From Escherichia sp. E4742 (lineage in GTDB: Bacteria; Pseudomonadota; Gammaproteobacteria; Enterobacterales; Enterobacteriaceae), in the NCBI RefSeq assembly GCF_005843885.1, contig NZ_CP040443.1, forward strand, positions 4,030,001 to 4,094,000: a stretch of 64,000 bases of DNA. Reading direction: 5' to 3'. Positions within the stretch are counted from its first letter, which is position 1. Each line of letters opens with the position of its first letter. The position numbers were made by a program, and so were the translations under genes. Below, in pieces: positions 49,937 to 60,803 of this stretch. The notes beneath the pieces are model-generated. The model had not been told where the DNA came from and ran no database searches. It was given only the letters and a program-made list of their open reading frames with translations.

Positions 49937-50182
49937 ATGACAGCTGCTAAAGAGCAGATTGAATATGAGCTAAATGTATTCTTCGCGTCCGCCCTTGGTG
50001 ATGTGTTTAAAAGTTGCCGACTGGCTGAAAGCGTATTGGATTACCAGATTTCTACTGTTAGTTTTCCAACGGAAAAAAACGCCTGGCTGGAGCTAGGTGA
50101 ATTACCCGTGATTATCGAGTTGTCTAACGGACGTCGCTTTGAGATTAGTGCGTCTGAATGGTTGCAAATCACACCGCTTTAA
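49937..50182 (+). CDS. Unknown late protein, 81 aa
   Basis: Begins MTAAKEQIEYELNVFFASAL and ends EISASEWLQITPL. Helical N-terminal half, then a beta-rich part (WLELGELPVIIELSNGRRFE). No recognised domain. The start is preceded by TTGATGAGACAGAAAC, a weak ribosome binding site. Last gene before cos. Confidence 0.6.
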   Translation: MTAAKEQIEYELNVFFASALGDVFKSCRLAESVLDYQISTVSFPTEKNAWLELGELPVIIELSNGRRFEISASEWLQITPL

Positions 50183-50228
50183 ATTAAGCCCGCTGCCCAC
50201 CTTGGCTACAGGCATACGCTTAGTGGCT

Positions 50229-50420
50229 GGGTCCTTTCCGGCGATCCGGCAGGCTACGGGGCGTCAGGCGCGCGGGTTTTCGCTATTTATGAAAAATTTC
50301 CGGTTTAAGGCGTTTCCGTTCTTCTTCGTCGTAACTTAATGTTTTTATTTAAAACACCCCCTGAAAAGAAAGGAAACGACAGGTGCTGAAAACGGGCTTT
50401 TTGGCCTCTGTCGTTTCCTT
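50229..50420 (+). other. cos: Lambda-type cos site with variant cosN
   Basis: Lambda-like cosQ (GGGTCCTTTCCGGCGATCC) leads to CTACG, a 12-nt core GGGCGTCAGGCG (50259-50270), then CGCGGGTTTTCGC as in lambda. Lambda's core is GGGCGGCGACCT. The following 140 bp (TTTATGAAAAATTTCCGG..., CGTTTCCGTTC, AAAGGAAACGACAGG) match lambda cosB and its IHF region. The terminase would cut here and generate cohesive ends. Located just before Nu1, as in lambda. Confidence 0.88.
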
Positions 50421-50447
50421 TCTCTGTTTTTGTCCGTGGAATGAACA

Positions 50448-50967
50448 ATGGAAGTCAACAAAAAGCAGCTGGCTGACATTTTCGGCGCGAGTATCCGTAC
50501 CATTCAGAACTGGCAGGAGCAGGGAATGCCCGTTCTGCGAGGCGGTGGGAAGGGTAATGAGGTGCTTTATGACTCTGCCGCCGTCATAAAATGGTATGCC
50601 GAAAGGGATGCTGAAATTGAGAACGAAAAGCTGCGCCGGGAGGTTGAAGAACTGCGACAGGCCAGCGAGACAGATCTCCAGCCAGGGACTATTGAGTACG
50701 AACGCCATCGACTTACGCGTGCGCAGGCCGACGCACAGGAGCTGAAAAATGCCAGAGACTCCGCTGAAGTGGTGGAAACTGCATTCTGTACTTTCGTGCT
50801 GTCGCGGATCGCAGGTGAAATTGCCAGTATTCTCGACGGGATCCCCCTGTCGGTGCAGCGGCGTTTTCCGGAACTGGAAAACCGACATGTTGATTTCCTG
50901 AAACGAGATATCATCAAAGCCATGAACAAAGCATCCGCGCTGGATGAACTGATACCGGGGTTGCTGA

Positions 50968-50993
<26 letters not shown>
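50448..50993 (+). CDS. Nu1: Terminase small subunit Nu1
   Basis: 181 aa, the length of lambda gpNu1. Winged helix-turn-helix at residues 3-40 (VNKKQLADIFGASIRTIQNW) binds cosB; the C-terminal end binds gpA. ATG 50448 follows GTCCGTGGAATGAACA, as in lambda. Its 3' end overlaps A by 26 bp. Confidence 0.97.
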
Positions 50994-54674
<3,681 letters not shown>

Positions 54675-54694
<20 letters not shown>

Positions 54695-55994
54695 TCTCCC
54701 GCATATTGCCAGTATGGCCTTTAATGAGCCGCTGATGCTTGAACCCGCCTATGCGCGGGTTTTCTTTTGTGCGCTTGCAGGCCAGCTTGGGATCAGCCGC
54801 CTGACGGATGCGGTGTCCGGCGACAGCCTGACTGCCGGAGAGGCACCCGCGACGCTGGCGTTATCCGGTGATGATGGCGGGCCACGACAGGCCCGCAGTT
54901 ATCAGGTCATGAACGGCATCGCCGTGCTGCCGGTGTCCGGCACGCTGGTCAGCCGGACGCGGGCGCTGCAGCCGTATTCGGGGATGACCGGTTACAACGG
55001 CATTATCGCCCGTCTGCAACAGGCTGCCAGTGACCCGATGGTGGACGGCATTCTGCTCGATATGGATACGCCAGGCGGAATGGTGGCGGGGGCATTTGAC
55101 TGCGCTGACATCATCGCCCGTGTGCGTGACATAAAGCCGGTATGGGCGCTGGCCAACGACATGAACTGCAGTGCAGGTCAGCTGCTTGCCAGTGCCGCCT
55201 CCCGGCGTCTGGTCACGCAGACCGCACGGACAGGCTCCATCGGCGTCATGATGGCTCACAGTAATTACGGTGCTGCGCTGGAGAAACAGGGCGTGGAAAT
55301 CACGCTAATTTACAGCGGCAGCCATAAGGTGGATGGCAACCCCTACAGCCATCTTCCGGATGACGTCCGGGAGACACTGCAGTCCCGGATGGATGCAACC
55401 CGCCAGATGTTTGCGCAGAAGGTGTCGGCATATACCGGCCTGTCCGTGCAGGCTGTGCTGGATACCGAGGCTGCAGTGTACAGCGGTCAGGAGGCCATTG
55501 ATGCCGGACTGGCTGATGAACTTGTTAACAGCACCGATGCGATCACCGTCATGCGTGATGCACTGGATGCACGTAAATCCCGTCTCTCAGGAGGGCGAAT
55601 GACCAAAGAGACTCAATCAACAACTGTTTCAGCCACTGCTTCGCAGGCTGACATCACCACCGTGGTGCAAGCGACGGAGGGCGAAAACGCCAGCGCGGCG
55701 CAGCCGGACGTGAACGCGCAGATCACCGCAGCGGTTGCGGCAGAAAACAGCCGCATTATGGGGATCCTCAACTGTGAGGAGGCCCACGGACGCGAAGAAC
55801 AGGCACGCGTGCTGGCAGAAACCCCCGGAATGACCGTGGAAACGGCCCGCCGCATTCTGACCGCAGCACCACAGAGTGCACAGGCGCGCAGTGACACTGC
55901 GCTGGATCGTCTGATGCAGGGGGCACCGGCACCGCTGGCTGCAGGTAACCCGGCATCTGATGCCGTTAACGATTTGCTGAACACACCAGTGTAA
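54675..55994 (+). CDS. C: Capsid maturation protease C
   Basis: 439 aa, as in lambda, from GTG 54675 behind AGAGGAGGAGAA. The S49 (SppA-like) protease part has the serine in NDMNCSAGQLLASAAS (about residue 166) and lysine in IYSGSHKVDGNPYS (about 218). The C-terminal part doubles as scaffold (Nu3). It cleaves scaffold and portal in prohead maturation. Confidence 0.96.
55389..55994 (+). CDS. Nu3: Scaffold protein Nu3 (in-frame inside C)
   Basis: In-frame internal start ATG 55389 (MDATRQMFAQKVSAY) gives 201 aa, the annotated length of lambda Nu3. The scaffold directs gpE assembly and is destroyed by C. The start is taken from lambda; a further ATG (MTKETQSTT, 55599) is another candidate in this frame. 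Confidence 0.85.
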   Translation: MDATRQMFAQKVSAYTGLSVQAVLDTEAAVYSGQEAIDAGLADELVNSTDAITVMRDALDARKSRLSGGRMTKETQSTTVSATASQADITTVVQATEGENASAAQPDVNAQITAAVAAENSRIMGILNCEEAHGREEQARVLAETPGMTVETARRILTAAPQSAQARSDTALDRLMQGAPAPLAAGNPASDAVNDLLNTPV

Positions 55995-56003
55995 GGGATG
56001 TTT

Positions 56004-56336
56004 ATGACGAGCAAAGAAACCTTTACCCATTACCAGCCGCTGGGCAACAGTGACCCGGCTCATACCGCAACCGCGCCCGGCGGATTGAGTGCGAAAGCGC
56101 CTGCAATGACCCCGCTGATGCTGGACACCGCCACCCGTAAGCTGGTTGCGTGGGATGGCACCACCGACGGTGCTGCCGTTGGCATTCTGGCGGTCGCTGC
56201 TGACCAGACCAGCACCACGCTGACGTTCTACAAGTCCGGCACGTTCCGTTATGAGGATGTGCTCTGGCCGGAGGCTGCCAGCGACGAGACGAAAAAACGG
56301 ACCGCGTTTGCCGGAACGGCAATCAGCATCGTTTAA
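56004..56336 (+). CDS. D: Head decoration protein D
   Basis: 110 aa, the lambda gpD length. Trimers cap local three-fold sites of the expanded head and stabilise it. Begins MTSKETFTHYQPLGNSDPAH; ends AFAGTAISIV. ATG 56004 follows GTAAGGGATGTTT; an in-frame ATG two codons upstream is less likely. Confidence 0.97.
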   Translation: MTSKETFTHYQPLGNSDPAHTATAPGGLSAKAPAMTPLMLDTATRKLVAWDGTTDGAAVGILAVAADQTSTTLTFYKSGTFRYEDVLWPEAASDETKKRTAFAGTAISIV

Positions 56337-56356
56337 CTTTACCCTTCATCACTAAA

Positions 56357-56378
56357 GGCCGCCTGTGCGGCTTTTTTT
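56357..56378 (+). terminator. Hairpin between D and E
   Basis: GCCGC-ctgt-GCGGC followed by TTTTTTT, also present in lambda. It lies in the operon and may adjust mRNA levels of D and E. Confidence 0.6.
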
Positions 56379-56391
56379 ACGGGATTTTTTT

Positions 56392-57417
56392 ATGTCGATG
56401 TACACAACCGCCCAGCTGCTGGCGGCAAATGAGCAGAAATTTAAGTTTGATCCGCTGTTTCTGCGTCTCTTTTTCCGTGAGAGCTATCCCTTCACCACGG
56501 AGAAAGTCTATCTCTCACAAATTCCGGGACTGGTAAACATGGCGCTGTACGTTTCGCCGATTGTTTCCGGTGAGGTTATCCGCTCCCGTGGCGGCTCCAC
56601 CTCTGAATTTACGCCGGGATATGTCAAACCCAAGCATGAAGTGAATCCGCAGATGACCCTGCGTCGCCTGCCGGATGAAGATCCGCAGAATCTGGCGGAC
56701 CCGGCTTACCGTCGCCGTCGCATCATCATGCAGAACATGCGTGACGAAGAGCTGGCCATTGCCCAGGTCGAAGAGATGCAGGCAGTTTCTGCCGTGCTTA
56801 AGGGCAAATACACCATGACCGGTGAAGCCTTCGATCCGGTTGAGGTGGATATGGGCCGCAGTGCGGCGAATAACATCACGCAGTCCGGCGGCACGGAGTG
56901 GAGCAAGCGTGACAAGTCCACGTATGACCCGACCGACGATATCGAAACTTACGCGCTGAACGCCAGCGGTGTGGTGAATATCATCGTGTTTGACCCGAAA
57001 GGCTGGGCGCTGTTCCGTTCCTTCAAGGCCGTCAGGGAGAAGCTGGATACCCGTCGCGGCTCTCATTCCGAGCTGGAGACAGCGGTGAAAGACCTGGGTA
57101 AAGCGGTGTCCTATAAGGGGATGTATGGCGATGTGGCCATCGTCGTGTATTCCGGACAGTACGTGGAAAACGGTGTCAAAAAGAACTTCCTGCCGGACAA
57201 CACGATGGTGCTTGGGAACACTCAGGCACGCGGTCTGCGCACCTATGGCTGTATTCAGGATGCGGATGCATTGAGTGAGGGTATTAATGCGTCTCCTCGT
57301 TATCCGAAAAACTGGAAGACATCCGGCGATCCGGCGCGTGAGTTCACCATGATTCAGTCAGCACCGCTGATGCTGCTGGCTGATCCTGATGAGTTCGTGT
57401 CCGTACAACTGGCGTAA
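56392..57417 (+). CDS. E: Major capsid protein E
   Basis: 341 aa, equal to lambda gpE, HK97 fold. Begins MSMYTTAQLLAANEQKFKFD; ends LADPDEFVSVQLA. A few substitutions from lambda near residue 165 (GRSAANNIT) and near 300 (LSEGINASPRYPKNWKTSGD). ATG 56392 is in GGATTTTTTTATG; the longer frame from 56365 lies in the hairpin. Confidence 0.97.
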   Translation: MSMYTTAQLLAANEQKFKFDPLFLRLFFRESYPFTTEKVYLSQIPGLVNMALYVSPIVSGEVIRSRGGSTSEFTPGYVKPKHEVNPQMTLRRLPDEDPQNLADPAYRRRRIIMQNMRDEELAIAQVEEMQAVSAVLKGKYTMTGEAFDPVEVDMGRSAANNITQSGGTEWSKRDKSTYDPTDDIETYALNASGVVNIIVFDPKGWALFRSFKAVREKLDTRRGSHSELETAVKDLGKAVSYKGMYGDVAIVVYSGQYVENGVKKNFLPDNTMVLGNTQARGLRTYGCIQDADALSEGINASPRYPKNWKTSGDPAREFTMIQSAPLMLLADPDEFVSVQLA

Positions 57418-57458
57418 TCATGGCCCTTCGGGGCCATTTTCTCTCTGTGGAGGAGTCC

Positions 57459-57854
57459 ATGACGAAAGATGAACTGATTGCCCGTCTCCGCTCGCTGGGT
57501 GAACAACTGAACCGTGATGTCAGCCTGACGGGGACGAAAGAAGAACTGGCGCTCCGTGTGGCAGAGCTGGAAGAGGAGCTTGATGACACGGATGACACTG
57601 CCGGTCAGGACACCCCTCTCAGCCCGGAAAATGTGCTGACCGGGCATGAAAATGAGGTGGTATCAGCGCAGCCGGATACCGTGATTGATACGGCTGAACT
57701 GGTCACGGTCGTGGCACTGGTGACGCTGCATACCGATGCACTTCACGCCACGCGGGATGAACCTGTGGCATTTGTGCTGCCGGGAACGGCGTTTCGTGTC
57801 TCTGCCGGTGTGGCAGCCGAAATGACAGCGCGTAGCCTGGCCAGAATGCAATAA
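57459..57854 (+). CDS. FI: DNA packaging protein FI
   Basis: 131 aa (132 in lambda as remembered). It helps the terminase-DNA complex find the prohead. Begins MTKDELIARLRSLGEQLNRD behind CTGTGGAGGAGTCC; acidic middle, then a compact C-terminal domain ending TARSLARMQ. One codon shorter around position 76 (TVIDTAELV). Confidence 0.95.
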   Translation: MTKDELIARLRSLGEQLNRDVSLTGTKEELALRVAELEEELDDTDDTAGQDTPLSPENVLTGHENEVVSAQPDTVIDTAELVTVVALVTLHTDALHATRDEPVAFVLPGTAFRVSAGVAAEMTARSLARMQ

Positions 57855-57865
57855 CGGGAGGCGCT

Positions 57866-58219
57866 GTGGCTGATTTCGATAACCTGTTCGATGCTGCCAT
57901 TACCCGCGCCGATGAAACGATACGCGGGTACATGGGAATGTCAGCCATCATTACATCCGGTGAGCAGTCAGGTGTTGTGATACGTGGTGTTTTTGATGAC
58001 CCTGAAAATATCAGCTATGCCGGACAGGGCGTGCGCGTTGAAGGCTCCAGCCCGTCCCTGTTTGTCCGGACTGATGAGGTGCGGCAGCTGCGGCGTGGAG
58101 ACACGCTGACCATCGGTGAGGAAAACTTCTGGGTAGACCGGGTTTCGCCGGATGATGGCGGAAGCTGTCATCTCTGGCTTGGGCGTGGCGTGCCGCCTGC
58201 CGTTAACCGTCGCCGCTGA
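57866..58219 (+). CDS. FII: Head-tail joining protein FII
   Basis: 117 aa, the lambda gpFII length. Added last to the filled head and forms the tail-binding site. Begins MADFDNLFDAAITRADETIR; ends GRGVPPAVNRRR. ATP-type gtg start behind GGGAGGCGCT (initiation codon GTG at 57866). Confidence 0.95.
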   Translation: MADFDNLFDAAITRADETIRGYMGMSAIITSGEQSGVVIRGVFDDPENISYAGQGVRVEGSSPSLFVRTDEVRQLRRGDTLTIGEENFWVDRVSPDDGGSCHLWLGRGVPPAVNRRR

Positions 58220-58230
58220 AGGGAGGATGT

Positions 58231-58809
58231 ATGGCCATAAAAGGTCTTGAGCAGGCCGTTGAAAACCTCAGCCGTATCAGCAGAACGGCGGTGCCCGGTG
58301 CCGCCGCAATGGCCATTAACCGCGTTGCTTCATCCGCGATATCGCAGTCGGCGTCACAGGTTGCCCGTGAGACAAAGGTACGCCGGAAACTGGTAAAGGA
58401 AAGGGCCAGGCTGAAAAGGGCCACGGTCAAAAATCCGCAGGCCAGAATCAAAGTTAACCGGGGGGATTTGCCCGTAATCAAGCTGGGTAATGCGCGGGTT
58501 GTCCTGTCCCGCCGCAGGCGTCGTAAAAAGGGGCAGCGTTCATCCCTGAAAGGTGGCGGTAGCGTGCTTGTGGTGGGAAACCGTCGTATTTCTGGCGCGT
58601 TTATTCAGCAACTGAAAAATGGCCGGTGGCATGTTATGCAGCGTGTGGCCGGGAAAAACCGTTACCCCATTGATGTGGTGAAAATCCCGATGGCGGTGCC
58701 ACTGACCACGGCGTTTAAACAGAATATTGAGCGGATACGGCGTGAGCGTCTTCCGAAAGAGCTGGGCTATGCGCTGCAGCATCAACTGAGAATGGTAATA
58801 AAGCGATGA
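58231..58809 (+). CDS. Z: Tail completion protein Z
   Basis: 192 aa, lambda gpZ length. A very basic protein (RRRRRKKGQR, ERARLKRATVK) that completes the tail and affects correct DNA end placement. Overlaps U by 4 bp. Confidence 0.95.
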   Translation: MAIKGLEQAVENLSRISRTAVPGAAAMAINRVASSAISQSASQVARETKVRRKLVKERARLKRATVKNPQARIKVNRGDLPVIKLGNARVVLSRRRRRKKGQRSSLKGGGSVLVVGNRRISGAFIQQLKNGRWHVMQRVAGKNRYPIDVVKIPMAVPLTTAFKQNIERIRRERLPKELGYALQHQLRMVIKR

Positions 58810-59201
58810 AACATACTGAACTCCGTGCAGCCGTACTGGATGCACTGGAGAAGCATGACACAGGGGCGACGCTTTTTGATGGTCGCCCCGCTGTTTTTGA
58901 TGAGGAAGATTTTCCGGCAATTGCCGTTTATCTCACCGGCGCTGAATACACGGGCGAAGAGCTGGACAGCGATACCTGGCAGGCGGAGCTGCATATTGAA
59001 GTTTTCCTGCCTGCTCAGGTGCCGGATTCAGAGCTGGATTCGTGGATGGAGTCCCGGATTTATCCGGTGATGAGCGATATCCCGGCACTGTCAGATTTGA
59101 TCACCAGTATGGTGGCCAGTGGCTATGACTACCGACGCGACGATGATGCGGGCCTGTGGAGTTCAGCCGATCTGACGTATGTCATTACCTATGAAATGTG
59201 A
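58806..59201 (+). CDS. U: Tail terminator protein U
   Basis: 131 aa, lambda gpU length. A hexamer ends tail-tube growth and provides the head-binding face. Begins MKHTELRAAVLDALEKHDTG; ends TYVITYEM. It starts within the Z stop. Confidence 0.95.
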   Translation: MKHTELRAAVLDALEKHDTGATLFDGRPAVFDEEDFPAIAVYLTGAEYTGEELDSDTWQAELHIEVFLPAQVPDSELDSWMESRIYPVMSDIPALSDLITSMVASGYDYRRDDDAGLWSSADLTYVITYEM

Positions 59202-59208
59202 GGACGCT

Positions 59209-59949
59209 ATGCCTGTACCAAATCCAACAATGCCGGTGAAAGGTGCCGGGACCACACTGTGGGTTTATAAGGGGAACGGTGACCCTTATGCGAACCCGCT
59301 TTCAGACGTTGACTGGTCGCGTCTGGCAAAAGTTAAAGACCTGACGCCCGGCGAACTGACCGCTGAGTCCTATGACGACAGCTATCTCGATGATGAAGAT
59401 GCGGACTGGACTGCGACCGGGCAGGGGCAGAAATCTGCCGGAGATACCAGCTTCACGCTGGCGTGGATGCCCGGAGAGCAGGGGCAGCAGGCGCTGCTGG
59501 CGTGGTTTAATGAAGGTGATACCCGTGCCTATAAAATCCGCTTTCCGAACGGCACGGTCGATGTGTTCCGTGGCTGGGTCAGCAGTATCGGTAAGGCGGT
59601 GACGGCGAAGGAAGTGATCACCCGCACGGTGAAGGTCACCAATGTGGGACGCCCGTCGATGGCAGAAGATCGCAGCACGGTAACAGCGGCCACCGGCATG
59701 ACGGTAACGCCAGCCAGTGCTTCCGTAGTGAAAGGGCAGAGCACCACGCTGACCGTGGCATTCCAGCCGGAGGGCGCAACCGACAAGAGCTTCCGTGCGG
59801 TGTCAGCGGATAAAACAAAAGCCACCGTGTCGGTCAGTGGTATGACCATCACCGTGAACGGCGTTGCTGCAGGCAAGGTCAACATTCCGGTTGTATCCGG
59901 TAATGGTGAGTTTGCTGCGGTTGCAGAAATCACCGTCACCGCCAGTTAA
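59209..59949 (+). CDS. V: Major tail tube protein V
   Basis: 246 aa, lambda gpV length. Residues 1-155 form the tube; residues about 165-246 form an exposed Ig-like domain (Big_2 type: VTPASASVVKGQSTTLTVAFQ...). ATG 59209 behind GAGGACGCT; the longer frame into U is rejected. Confidence 0.96.
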   Translation: MPVPNPTMPVKGAGTTLWVYKGNGDPYANPLSDVDWSRLAKVKDLTPGELTAESYDDSYLDDEDADWTATGQGQKSAGDTSFTLAWMPGEQGQQALLAWFNEGDTRAYKIRFPNGTVDVFRGWVSSIGKAVTAKEVITRTVKVTNVGRPSMAEDRSTVTAATGMTVTPASASVVKGQSTTLTVAFQPEGATDKSFRAVSADKTKATVSVSGMTITVNGVAAGKVNIPVVSGNGEFAAVAEITVTAS

Positions 59950-59964
59950 TCCGGAGAGTCAGCG

Positions 59965-60387
59965 ATGTTCCTGAAAACCGAATCATTTGAATATAACGGC
60001 GTGACCGTCACGCTTTCTGAACTGTCAGCCCTGCAGCGTATTGAGCATCTTGCCTGGTTGAAAGAGCAGGAAAAAAAGGCTGAATCCAGTGGCAACCTGC
60101 AGGTGTCTGTAGAGGATCTTATCAGAGGCGGGGCGTTTCTGGTGGCGATGTCTCTGTGGCATAACCATCCGCAGAAGACAAAGCTGCTGTCCATGAATGA
60201 AGCCATTACGCAGATTGAGCAGGAAGTGCTTACCACCTGGCCCACGGAGGCAATTGCTCAGGCTGAAAACGTGGTGCTACGTCTGTCCGGAATGTCTGAG
60301 TTTGTGGTGAATAATGCCCCTGAACAGGCAGAGGACGCCGGGCCTGCAGAGCCTGTTTCTGCGGGAAAGTGTTCGACGGTGAGCTGA
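59965..60387 (+). CDS. G: Tail assembly protein G
   Basis: 140 aa, lambda gpG length; a tail-assembly chaperone with GT. Ends AEPVSAGKCSTVS. The middle (LAWLKEQEKKAESSGNLQVS and MNEAITQ...AIAQAENVV) differs from lambda more than other tail genes. The slippery site GGGAAAG is kept near its end. Confidence 0.94.
   Translation: MFLKTESFEYNGVTVTLSELSALQRIEHLAWLKEQEKKAESSGNLQVSVEDLIRGGAFLVAMSLWHNHPQKTKLLSMNEAITQIEQEVLTTWPTEAIAQAENVVLRLSGMSEFVVNNAPEQAEDAGPAEPVSAGKCSTVS
60363..60369 (+). other. Programmed -1 frameshift site GGGAAAG
   Basis: In the G frame the codons are GGA (60364) and AAG (60367); slipping back one base gives GGG and AAA. This is the lambda G-T frameshift heptamer and joins G to the T frame at a few percent frequency. 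Confidence 0.93.
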
Positions 60388-60803
60388 GTTTTGCCCTGAA
60401 ACTGGCGCGTGAGATGGGGCGACCCGACTGGCGCGCCATGCTTGCCGGGATGTCATCCACGGAGTATGCCGACTGGCACCGTTTTTACAGTACCCATTAT
60501 TTTCATGATGTTCTGCTGGATATGCACTTTTCCGGGCTGACGTACACCGTGCTCAGCCTGTTTTTCAGCGATCCGGAGATGCATCCGCTGGATTTCAGTC
60601 TGCTGAATCGGTGTGAGGCTGACGAAGAGCCTGAAGATGATGTGCTGATGCAGAAAGCGGCAGGGCTTGCCGGAGGCGTCCGCTTTGGTCCGGACGGGAA
60701 TAAAGTTATCCCCGCTTCCCCGGATGTGGCGGACATGACGGAGGATGACGTAATGCTGATGACAGTATCAGAAGGGATCGCAGGAGGAGTCCGGTATGGC
60801 TGA
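60369..60803 (+). CDS. T: T part of tail assembly protein GT
   Basis: 144-codon frame expressed as a -1 fusion with G, giving gpGT from 59965 to 60803. Begins with FDGELSFALKLAREMGRPDW after the slip; ends SEGIAGGVRYG. GT binds the tube protein while the G part coats the tape measure. The GTG at 60369 is not a real start. Overlaps H by 8 bp. Confidence 0.93.
   Translation: MFDGELSFALKLAREMGRPDWRAMLAGMSSTEYADWHRFYSTHYFHDVLLDMHFSGLTYTVLSLFFSDPEMHPLDFSLLNRCEADEEPEDDVLMQKAAGLAGGVRFGPDGNKVIPASPDVADMTEDDVMLMTVSEGIAGGVRYG

Noticed and set aside
50139..50339. 66-codon open frame over cos
   Set aside because: It overlaps the cos sequence conserved with lambda, where no such gene exists; conservation there is explained by the DNA site.
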